From: Chitinophaga pinensis | GTDB taxonomy: Bacteria > Bacteroidota > Bacteroidia > Chitinophagales > Chitinophagaceae | Assembly (NCBI GenBank): GCA_902167325.1 | Contig: LR632930.1 | Location: forward strand, 3,038,001-3,102,000 | Direction: 5' to 3' | Length of the DNA: 64,000 nt | Shown: positions 1 to 6,529 of the stretch, piece after piece | Numbering within the stretch: position 1 is the first letter of the stretch | Layout: each line of letters starts with the position of its first letter | Notes under the pieces: generated by a model | What the model was told of the DNA's origin: nothing | Database searches by the model: none | The model's input: the letters and a program-made list of their open reading frames with translations, nothing else | Made by a program: the position numbers and the translations under genes

Positions 1-1
1 T

Positions 2-1315
2 GATGCAACTGCCACCCTCGAAAGCCGTATCGCCGGTATATATACTTATGCACAGGTTACAGGTAAAGACGGTATCGCGGCGCTGACGGCCCTCACGAAA
101 GATGAAGCCGTTCGCGAGCATGCCCTTCGCGCTTTGACCGACCGCAAAGCAATCCTCGCTGAAGTTTCTGCCGAGCCTTTCCTCGCTGCATTGAAAGATG
201 CATCCCCCCGCGTTCGCGCTGCCGGTGTGATCGGTCTTGGCCGCCTTGGCCGTACCGAAACTGCCGCTGCTTTGCTGCAAACGAAAGTGCCCGCTACTTT
301 TGCGGAGCCTGCTAAAGATGTGGAAGGCCCGCACGCTACGCCTAACTCCGCTATCGTATTGCCTCACCTCGCCGTTCAGGCCCTCGTGAACATGCACGCA
401 TCGGAAGCTGCCGTTGCTGCCATCAACACCGAAAATTCCAGCCTCGCACTTTGGGCGCTCCGCTATATGCACGAGCCGAAAGTAGTAACCGGTCTTACCA
501 GCGCTTACCGTCTTACCAAAGACGAGAAACGCAAAAAGCAGATCATGACCACGCTGGCACGCCTCTATAAAAAAGAAGCTGCTTACGACGCCTCCTGGTG
601 GTGGGGTACCCGCCCGGACTCACACGGCCCGTACTACAAAGCCGAGCTGTGGGAAGCATCGCCTGCTATCGAGAAGTTCCTGAAAGCAGAAGCCCTGAAA
701 TATGGTCCTGCCCGCAAACAATACTTCCGTGACCTCGATGCCCGTCATCGTATGGAAATCGCTGCGTTCGCTCCTGAAAAGAAAGCACCTGTTGCTGAAA
801 AGAAAGAGCCTAAAGTAGACCTCGAAAAGATCAAAAGCAAAAAAGGACAGGTAGGCAAATCTTCGATCGAAGACGTGCTGCTGGCCGTTAACGCGCTGAA
901 AGGCGATGCTGCCAAAGGCAAGGTGCTGTTCACCAGCCAGGGTTGTGTGGCCTGCCACAGCATCAGCAAAGGTGAGAAAATGAAAGGCCCTTACATGGGT
1001 CAGATCGGTTCCATCATGAACCGTGAGCAGATCGCCGAGTCTATCCTGAAGCCTAACGCTTCTATTTCACAGGGCTTTGCCACGGTGATGATCACTACCA
1101 AAGACAAAAAGTCCTACATGGGCTTTGTGACCGAAGAAACCGCTTCCAGAGTGGTGCTCCGCGATATCGGTGGTAACGTAACCACGTTAAATGCATCCAA
1201 CATCGCTTCCCGCAAGGAAATGAAGAATTCCATGATGCCTGCCGGCCTGGCCAACGCATTGTCTTACGACGAGCTGGCTTCGCTGGTTACCTTCCTGGCT
1301 CAGCAGAAGAAATAG
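2..1315 (+). CDS. HEAT-repeat / c-type cytochrome heme-binding domain protein (5' truncated)
   Basis: The reading frame is open from the first bases of the window, so the true start lies upstream. The N-terminal part is helical and repeat-like, with HEAT-type segments such as ASPRVRAAGVIGLGRLG. The C-terminal ~130 residues form a cytochrome c-type domain with one CxxCH heme motif (GCVACHS, about DNA 943-963) and a conserved Met/Pro-rich tail (MMPAGLAN). This matches the family known as putative heme-binding domain of Pirellula/Verrucomicrobium type, usually at the end of long secreted sugar dehydrogenases or PQQ-like enzymes; the catalytic part would lie outside the window. A lysine/proline-rich linker separates the two parts. 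The product is probably periplasmic. Role in electron transfer is inferred from the heme motif. Confidence 0.85.
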   Translation, partial: DATATLESRIAGIYTYAQVTGKDGIAALTALTKDEAVREHALRALTDRKAILAEVSAEPFLAALKDASPRVRAAGVIGLGRLGRTETAAALLQTKVPATFAEPAKDVEGPHATPNSAIVLPHLAVQALVNMHASEAAVAAINTENSSLALWALRYMHEPKVVTGLTSAYRLTKDEKRKKQIMTTLARLYKKEAAYDASWWWGTRPDSHGPYYKAELWEASPAIEKFLKAEALKYGPARKQYFRDLDARHRMEIAAFAPEKKAPVAEKKEPKVDLEKIKSKKGQVGKSSIEDVLLAVNALKGDAAKGKVLFTSQGCVACHSISKGEKMKGPYMGQIGSIMNREQIAESILKPNASISQGFATVMITTKDKKSYMGFVTEETASRVVLRDIGGNVTTLNASNIASRKEMKNSMMPAGLANALSYDELASLVTFLAQQKK

Positions 1316-1334
1316 TATCGTCAAAATACTTCGT

Positions 1335-1371
1335 AAAAGCCCTGAACGTCTCTGATGTTCAGGGCTTTTAC
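1335..1371 (+). terminator. Rho-independent terminator after the cytochrome gene
   Basis: A perfect 13-bp inverted repeat (1335-1347 with 1357-1369) encloses a 9-base loop. The stem starts with AAAA and ends in TTTT. It lies 20 bases after the stop codon. Confidence 0.85.
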
Positions 1372-1441
1372 ATTTGTTACGGTGCCTTTACAGGGATATG
1401 ATTAAAATTTGATGGTGTTCAGCCTGCAGGGTTTTGCAAAA

Positions 1442-1549
1442 CCTACTGACATCCTACTGCCATCCTTCAGTGATCCTTCAGTGGTGTTCAGTGGTGGTAT
1501 AGGTTTGAAGGGGTTTGACTGAAGGTTCACTGAAGGTTCACTGAAGGAT
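1442..1549. repeat. 11-bp periodic intergenic repeat, locus A (two opposed arms)
   Basis: The gene-free stretch 1316-1661 holds the terminator, this repeat and the operator listed next. From 1442 there are five consecutive 11-mers (CCTACTGACAT, CCTACTGCCAT, CCTTCAGTGAT, CCTTCAGTGGT, GTTCAGTGGTG). From 1517 there are three more (GACTGAAGGTT, CACTGAAGGTT, CACTGAAGGAT) that are the reverse complement of the left arm's later units. The two arms could pair into a long imperfect hairpin with a ~20-base loop. The 11-bp period is not a multiple of three and no credible reading frame covers it. Confidence 0.8.
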
Positions 1550-1604
1550 CGATGAACTTCAGGAGCAGGTAAAATTTAATATTGGCGTTAATTATTTCTC
1601 CACA

Positions 1605-1640
1605 GGAAATATTAATTTCGCATCAGGAAAGTATATTTCC
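1605..1640. promoter_or_regulatory. Candidate tandem operator upstream of the dehydrogenase gene
   Basis: There are two palindromic sites. GGAAA at 1605 begins GAAAT-ATTA-ATTTC. GGAAA at 1626 begins a perfect GGAAA-GTATA-TTTCC. They are 21 bp apart, two helical turns, and end 21 bp before the ATG at 1662. Similar motifs occur at 4432-4456 and 5132-5163, so they probably bind the cupin-XRE regulator encoded at 4468-5085. The protein-site pairing is inference. Confidence 0.55.
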
Positions 1641-1661
1641 TTTCATGAAACAAGCAGATAC

Positions 1662-2765
1662 ATGAGCGAATACACTGAACGCATCGGCCACCTGGCTTTG
1701 TTCGATGGCCCGGGAGGGCCTTTCAGGATGACTTCCGGAACGGTGAGGGCATTGCTCCCCGGGGAGATCCTTGTGCGGAATGTGTACACCACCATCTGCG
1801 GAAGCGACCTGCATACCTTTTGCGGCCTGCGGCAGGAGCCTTGTCCTACCGTGCTGGGGCATGAAATAGTAGGGGAGATCGTGCAGCTGCACCCGGAGCA
1901 TCCGGGAACGGATCTGACGGGGGCAACCCTTGCAGGGGGTAACCGCATTACCTGGACCATCTTTTCCAGCAATCCGGATTCAGAGAATGCCCGCCGGGGC
2001 ATGCCGCAGAAAGGGACGGGGCTGTACAAGTACGGCCATGTAAAAGCGGAAGGGACGGAGTTGTTTCATGGCGGACTGGGAGAATATTGCATCCTTCAGC
2101 CGCATACGGGTATTCTCCGTTTGCCGGAGGAGATGCCGGATGCCGTGGCGGCCACCCTCAATTGTTCGGTATCCACTGTAGCGGGAGCTTTGCGTATGGC
2201 GGGCGATGTAAGGGGCAAAAACGTCCTCATTACCGGCATGGGCCACCTCGGTGTCACCTGCGCGGCCATGTGCCGGGAATCGGGCGCTAAATGGATCGGG
2301 GCTGCGGATATCTCGGAGCGCCGTCTGCAGGATGCCCTTCGCTTCGGGGCGGATGATGTGTTTGACCTGAGAGGCGCGGATAGTGTGTCTGCCATCCCGG
2401 CACATACGGGCGGGAAGGGGGTGGATGTGGTGTTCGATATGAGCGGTTCGCCGGATGCCATGGAAGCCGGCATTGCCACGCTGGGAACCGGTGGTATTGC
2501 CGTATGGATCGGCGCGGTGTTCCATACCCGGCCGCTGCAGATAGTGCCGGAGCGGATCATCCGTAACCTGATCACCATCAAAGGATTGCATAACTACAAC
2601 TTCGATGATTTCATCGCTGCTTTTGAATTTATGCGCGGCAACTGGCAACGCTATCCCTTTGCTGCGGCGGTGGAGTCGGAATACCCCCTCGGGGCCGTGC
2701 AGGATGCTTTTGAATATGCCGTGGCACAAAAGCCCCTGAGGGTAGGAATCAATTTGAGAAAGTAA
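1662..2765 (+). CDS. Zinc-type alcohol dehydrogenase family protein, phosphonate-associated type
   Basis: This 367-residue medium-chain dehydrogenase has the GroES-like N-terminal domain with catalytic zinc ligands Cys46 (ICGSDLH) and His67-Glu68 (LGHE), then a Rossmann domain with a glycine motif near 190-200 (TGMGHLG). A RRGMPQK...LYKYGH segment near 111-126 resembles dehydrogenases that sit beside phosphonatase-like genes, described as phosphonate-catabolism associated. The cysteines that normally bind the structural zinc are absent here: the segment reads FSSNPDSENARRG. The phosphonatase-like gene follows 11 bp downstream, so both are probably one transcript. Likely reaction: NAD(P)-dependent oxidation or reduction of a hydroxyalkyl or aldehyde intermediate; the substrate is unknown. 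Confidence 0.82.
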   Translation: MSEYTERIGHLALFDGPGGPFRMTSGTVRALLPGEILVRNVYTTICGSDLHTFCGLRQEPCPTVLGHEIVGEIVQLHPEHPGTDLTGATLAGGNRITWTIFSSNPDSENARRGMPQKGTGLYKYGHVKAEGTELFHGGLGEYCILQPHTGILRLPEEMPDAVAATLNCSVSTVAGALRMAGDVRGKNVLITGMGHLGVTCAAMCRESGAKWIGAADISERRLQDALRFGADDVFDLRGADSVSAIPAHTGGKGVDVVFDMSGSPDAMEAGIATLGTGGIAVWIGAVFHTRPLQIVPERIIRNLITIKGLHNYNFDDFIAAFEFMRGNWQRYPFAAAVESEYPLGAVQDAFEYAVAQKPLRVGINLRK

Positions 2766-2776
2766 AAAACGGAAGC

Positions 2777-3445
2777 ATGATAAAAATGATCGTATTCGAC
2801 ATGGCGGGTACCACCGTGAATGAGCATAATGTAGTGTACAAAACCGTGCAGCAGGCTATCAATGAACAGGGCTACCCCGTTACACTGGAGCAGGTGCTGG
2901 CCGAAGGTGCGGGTAAAGAAAAGCTGCAGGCTATCAAAAGCGTACTGGAAACTTATACGGAAGATAAGCTGGCTGCTGATGCGCCTGTCATCTTCGAACG
3001 CTTTAAAATACTGCTGGAGCAGGCGTATGATTCGCTGGAAGTTACCGAGCAGCCCAATGCCTCCGCCCTGTTCGAAAAACTGCGGAAGGAAGGTGTGAAG
3101 GTGGTGCTGAATACCGGGTATCAGCGCCATACCGCAGAAGGACTGATCGAAAAGCTGGGCTGGGAAGCAGGGAAAGACTTTGATGCGTTGGTTACCGCAT
3201 CCGATGTGCCGCGCAACAGGCCGCATCCGGATATGATCCTGCATGCTATGCAGCAGTTTAATATTGCCGATGGTAAACAGGTGGTGAAAGTGGGAGATTC
3301 CACGATCGATATTGAAGAAGGTAAAAATGCAGGCTGCGGCATGAGCATCGGCATCACTACCGGTGCGCATACCTCCGAGCAATTAAAACATGCTTCGCCC
3401 GATCATATTATCGGTGACCTGATGGAGATACTGAACCTTTCCTGA
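2777..3445 (+). CDS. Phosphonatase-like HAD hydrolase (PhnX-like)
   Basis: A 222-residue HAD phosphohydrolase. The nucleophile is Asp8 in FDMAGTT; the alanine two residues later is typical of phosphonatase-type rather than phosphatase-type HAD enzymes. Motif II is in VVLNTGYQR, motif III is NRPHPDM, and the acidic motif IV is VGDSTIDIEEGKNAG. The cap contains GAGKEKLQAIK (Lys47 in this numbering), where true phosphonoacetaldehyde hydrolases place a Schiff-base lysine. Whether Lys47 plays that role cannot be decided by eye. Probable activity: C-P or P-O cleavage of a small phosphonate or phosphate ester in the cytoplasm. It is paired with the dehydrogenase upstream and followed by a bidirectional terminator. 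Confidence 0.85.
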   Translation: MIKMIVFDMAGTTVNEHNVVYKTVQQAINEQGYPVTLEQVLAEGAGKEKLQAIKSVLETYTEDKLAADAPVIFERFKILLEQAYDSLEVTEQPNASALFEKLRKEGVKVVLNTGYQRHTAEGLIEKLGWEAGKDFDALVTASDVPRNRPHPDMILHAMQQFNIADGKQVVKVGDSTIDIEEGKNAGCGMSIGITTGAHTSEQLKHASPDHIIGDLMEILNLS

Positions 3446-3461
3446 ACAACTGTATAAACAG

Positions 3462-3494
3462 AAAAACCGCGCCCTTACGGAACGCGGTTTTTTT
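3462..3494. terminator. Bidirectional terminator between convergent genes
   Basis: A perfect 10-bp stem (3462-3471 with 3483-3492), A5 on the left arm and a run of seven T after the right arm's GCGG. It separates the HAD gene (+) from the phosphohydrolase gene (-). Confidence 0.85.
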
Positions 3495-3509
3495 ATGCTT
3501 AGTTGTGTG

Positions 3510-4397
3510 TTACTTGAATATAGCAGTAACGGCGCGTGCAATCCATACCTGAGGCGGTGTGAGCCGGAACAGGGTGGCGATGGTGGCGGCCGTGTCGAAC
3601 GTCATCACGCTTTCTTTTACTTCGTAGTTCTCTTTGATACCGGGCCCTTTCACGATCCAGGGGATTTCCATTTCCTGCATGGTAATGGAACCATGGCCTT
3701 TGTTGATACCGCCATGATCCGCCGTGAAGATCACCACCGTTTCCTTTTCGATACCTGCCTCTTTGATGGCCTGCAGGATCTCACCGATATGTGTGTCTGT
3801 CCGCTCAACGGAAGCATAGTACTCGGGCGTATTATGCCCCACTTTGTGCCCCACGCTGTCTACATCATGGAGATGTACGAACAGGAACGTTGGTTTCTTG
3901 CTTTTTATATAATCGCATGCGGCAGCGGCCAATGCAACATCGCCGTCGCAGTTCTGATCTTTGTTGACAGCTTTTTTAGGGAAGAGGTACCCGATACCGT
4001 CCCACTCATAGATCACGCCGATCTCGCTGGAGGGTTGTGCTTTGCGGAGCAGGGAGTACACGGTAGGGAACATGCCGTATTCATCGAGTACACGGGCGGG
4101 CAGATCGGGCTGCTTGCTGCCCCAGGTAGTATAGCCATGCAGCTCCGGACCGGCACCCATTACCATGGAGGCCCAGTTAGGGGCGCTGGAAGAAGGAAGC
4201 ACGGTGCGTGCATGCAGTGTCCAGGAACCCTGCTCCATCATTTTACGCAGGTGAGGAATTTTGGCTTCACCGAAGGCATAAGCCCCAAATCCGTCGGAGC
4301 CGATGAGGATTACATGTTTCGGCTTGGGCTGAGCGGTGGCGCCAAGCCCCATACACAGGCTCAGCAAGGAAAGGCATAAGTATTTTGCACGTATCAT
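3510..4397 (-). CDS. Alkaline-phosphatase-superfamily hydrolase (type I phosphodiesterase / nucleotide pyrophosphatase type)
   Basis: The ATG at 4397 gives a secretion signal (MIRAKYLCLSLLSLCMGLGA) and is preferred to a TTG seven codons upstream. Metal-binding motifs of the superfamily are visible: VILIGSDGFG near the N-terminus, a Ser/Thr nucleophile region around SSAPNWASMVMG, DVDSVGHKVGH in the middle and FTADHGG plus GHGS towards the C-terminus. The family includes ectonucleotide phosphodiesterases and phosphonoacetate hydrolase. The exact substrate is not visible, but the phosphonatase-like neighbours suggest an organophosphate or phosphonate. It is probably periplasmic. The gene has its own upstream operator in the short gap after the regulator gene, so it can be controlled separately from that gene. 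Confidence 0.85.
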   Translation of the reverse strand: MIRAKYLCLSLLSLCMGLGATAQPKPKHVILIGSDGFGAYAFGEAKIPHLRKMMEQGSWTLHARTVLPSSSAPNWASMVMGAGPELHGYTTWGSKQPDLPARVLDEYGMFPTVYSLLRKAQPSSEIGVIYEWDGIGYLFPKKAVNKDQNCDGDVALAAAACDYIKSKKPTFLFVHLHDVDSVGHKVGHNTPEYYASVERTDTHIGEILQAIKEAGIEKETVVIFTADHGGINKGHGSITMQEMEIPWIVKGPGIKENYEVKESVMTFDTAATIATLFRLTPPQVWIARAVTAIFK

Positions 4398-4431
4398 ACG
4401 GGAATATTTACGTCCCAAGATACTTTATATA

Positions 4432-4456
4432 TTTCTTTGTAGGAAAATATATTTCT
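4432..4456. promoter_or_regulatory. Candidate operator upstream of the phosphohydrolase
   Basis: GGAAA-ATATA-TTTC (4442-4455), with a further TTTC half-site at 4432 that is 20 bp before the second TTTC. It resembles the sites at 1605-1640 and 5132-5163, and lies 45 bp upstream of the ATG at 4397, inside the gap behind the XRE gene. Confidence 0.5.
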
Positions 4457-4467
4457 TTTGAGTAAAT

Positions 4468-5085
4468 TTATTTGCTGCTTTCCGCGAAGAAGTACATGAC
4501 GAGTAATTGCACCGTATTTTTCTGTGTGTGAATAGGTACATGTGGGATATTCCCGTCGAAGAATATAGAATCGCCTTCAGTCAGTTCAAACACCCGGTCT
4601 TCCAGCTGATACTGCAGGTTACCGCTGAGAACGAACACCAGCTCATAGGCCGCCGTAGTTACCGCAGGGCGATGGGCGCCGGGGTGTAACGTGAGGATAG
4701 ACAGCTGAAAGGCGCCGTTCTCGAAGCTGTGTTCGAAAACGGAATGATATTCGAAGCCTACAGCGCTTTCTTCTTTTTCGTAAGCAGTATAACTTGCTTT
4801 GGGCATATGCAGGTATCCCGGGAAATCGTTCTCCGCACTCAGCTCCGCGAAAAACGTTTCGGGTTTGATGCCGAGCTTTTGAATGATGGTAAACAGGGTG
4901 GGGATGGTAGGCAGCATACGGCCATTCTCTATCTTGGAAAGCATGGCGGATTTGATGCCTGTTACCCCTGAGAGGTCGAGCAGCTTCAGCCCTTTATCTT
5001 TCCGGTACCGGCGGATGAGGCCGCCTATTTTATGATATACCAGCTGTCCGCTGTTGACTGATTCCTGTTGTGGCTCCTGGTTCAT
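4468..5085 (-). CDS. XRE-family transcriptional regulator with C-terminal cupin domain
   Basis: 205 residues. An N-terminal XRE helix-turn-helix spans about 20-75 (IGGLIRRYRKDKG...MLSKIENG.MLPT). A cupin fold spans about 115-200, with AYELVFVLSGNLQYQLEDR and EGDSIFFDGNIPHVPIH. Proteins of this architecture normally sense a small ligand in the cupin and control neighbouring catabolic or transport genes. It lies between the phosphohydrolase and the divergent transporter. Palindromes resembling its likely operator flank the cluster's promoters. The ligand is unknown; a phosphonate or organophosphate breakdown product is a reasonable guess. Confidence 0.88.
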   Translation of the reverse strand: MNQEPQQESVNSGQLVYHKIGGLIRRYRKDKGLKLLDLSGVTGIKSAMLSKIENGRMLPTIPTLFTIIQKLGIKPETFFAELSAENDFPGYLHMPKASYTAYEKEESAVGFEYHSVFEHSFENGAFQLSILTLHPGAHRPAVTTAAYELVFVLSGNLQYQLEDRVFELTEGDSIFFDGNIPHVPIHTQKNTVQLLVMYFFAESSK

Positions 5086-5131
5086 TTGACTTAACGATTA
5101 ATTAAAGTTACTACCGCGAATTTAACGAATA

Positions 5132-5163
5132 AGAAAATTAGTTTCGTGTCAGGAAATAATTAC
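5132..5163. promoter_or_regulatory. Candidate operator in the divergent regulator/transporter region
   Basis: AGAAA-ATTAG-TTTC at 5132-5145 and GGAAA-TAATT-ACC beginning at 5152, 20 bp apart. They lie between the starts of the XRE gene (5085, -) and the MFS gene (5206, +). The second site is only a half match on its right side. Placement suggests autoregulation plus control of transport. Confidence 0.45.
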
Positions 5164-5205
5164 CGGCTGTTCACGTAGCCGGAGTTTGTATGAAAGCACG
5201 GCGGC

Positions 5206-6492
5206 ATGAAGATAATGCACGCTTTAATAATGTATGTTAAGATGGATCGGGAATTAATGAACCATACCGGTAACTGGCGCAAGTGGCAGATGTTGCTGCT
5301 GACGATGTTCTGTTACCTCTTCTTTTACACCGGCAGGCACAACTTTGGCTGGGCCGCACATGATCTGGCAGATACGTTGCACGTTTCCTTCACTAAAATA
5401 GGATGGATCAGTTTCACCATGCTGACCGGCTATGCGCTGGGGCAACTAATTAACGGCAACCTTGCAGACCGGTTTAGCCCTAAACACATGATTGCTGCAG
5501 GCGGCTTACTGTCTGCCCTCATGAACATCCTCATCAGTTTCTCCGATTCTTTTACGACCATATTAATACTCTGGGGCTTTAACGGATATTTTCAATCTAT
5601 GGCCTGGGCCTCGGGCAGCCGCATTATCGCCAACTGGTGGCGCGATGGTAACCGTGGCCTGGCATATGGATTATACACGATGTCTGCCGGGCTTTCATCT
5701 GTGGTAACCTATCTGTTCTCCATCCTGCTCGTTACTGACAATTGGCGGAATGTATTCCGCATCCCGGTATTGTTCCTCGCAGTGGCTGTGGTGATCTTTT
5801 TCGTGTTTGTGCGCAATGCGCCGGAACAGGGGGAGCAGGAGAAAGATGCAGTGGAAAAACCGGGATGGAAAGAAGCTTATGCTGCCGCCCTGGGTAACCG
5901 GCAATTCCTCATTGTATGCCTTTCACTGGGTTTCCAGAGTATGGCGCGTTATGCCCTCATCTTCTGGCTGCCACTGTACTTCCTTGGTGCGGCAGATAAA
6001 AGCGCACCCTCTTCCGTGTGGATCAGTATGCTGCTCCCGATTGGGATGGCGGCAGGGGCCATTTCTTTCGGGGCCATTTCGGATCTGGTGTTCCGGTCTA
6101 ACAGGATGTTGTCTATCTGCATGGGTATGCTGGCATGCAGCGGCCTGTCGCTTGTGATATATAATATGGGTTTCTCATCCGGCATTGCCATTGGCTCGCT
6201 GGTGTTTTGCGCGGGCTTCTTTGCTTACGGTCCGCAGGCCAACTTCTGGCCATTGGCGCCGGAGCTGCTGGGGCAGCGGTTCGTAGGCACGGGCACAGGT
6301 ATTATGAATATGACAGCGTATGTTTTCGCTGCTGCAGGTGAGCCGCTGATGGGTTTGCTGATCGACCGTTCGGGGAACCGTGGCGTCATCTTTCTCGCGG
6401 TAGCGCTGATCACTTTATTAAGTGCGGCCACTATCCTGTGGGCTTTGGCGGCAGGTCGGCCAAAGCGAAATATGTTGCATGCCGCCTTTTGA
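5206..6492 (+). CDS. MFS transporter, organophosphate:phosphate antiporter-like
   Basis: 428 residues with about 12 hydrophobic segments. An early YTGRHNFGWA motif and GYALGQLINGNLADRFSPK between helices 2 and 3 resemble the GlpT/UhpT/UhpC (OPA) branch of the major facilitator superfamily. Several in-frame ATGs (5206, 5215, 5242) precede the first helix, so the first ~12 residues are uncertain. It is divergent from the XRE-cupin gene and shares its control region. Together with the three enzymes it would import a phosphorylated or phosphonate compound across the inner membrane; the substrate is inferred from family and context. Confidence 0.83.
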   Translation: MKIMHALIMYVKMDRELMNHTGNWRKWQMLLLTMFCYLFFYTGRHNFGWAAHDLADTLHVSFTKIGWISFTMLTGYALGQLINGNLADRFSPKHMIAAGGLLSALMNILISFSDSFTTILILWGFNGYFQSMAWASGSRIIANWWRDGNRGLAYGLYTMSAGLSSVVTYLFSILLVTDNWRNVFRIPVLFLAVAVVIFFVFVRNAPEQGEQEKDAVEKPGWKEAYAAALGNRQFLIVCLSLGFQSMARYALIFWLPLYFLGAADKSAPSSVWISMLLPIGMAAGAISFGAISDLVFRSNRMLSICMGMLACSGLSLVIYNMGFSSGIAIGSLVFCAGFFAYGPQANFWPLAPELLGQRFVGTGTGIMNMTAYVFAAAGEPLMGLLIDRSGNRGVIFLAVALITLLSAATILWALAAGRPKRNMLHAAF

Positions 6493-6529
6493 TGTTGTAC
6501 CTTAACAGCTGCACTCTTTAATGATTTAT

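Noticed and set aside
1442..1549. CRISPR array
   Set aside because: Units are 11 bp with no spacers, and no cas genes are present. The same applies to the arrays at 16967 and 57562.
1980..2729. A 249-codon minus-strand frame opposite the dehydrogenase
   Set aside because: It is a shadow of a gene with intact catalytic zinc and Rossmann motifs.
3495..4379. A 294-codon open frame on the + strand opposite the phosphohydrolase
   Set aside because: It has no recognisable motif and lies wholly antisense to a gene with clear alkaline-phosphatase-superfamily motifs and a signal peptide.
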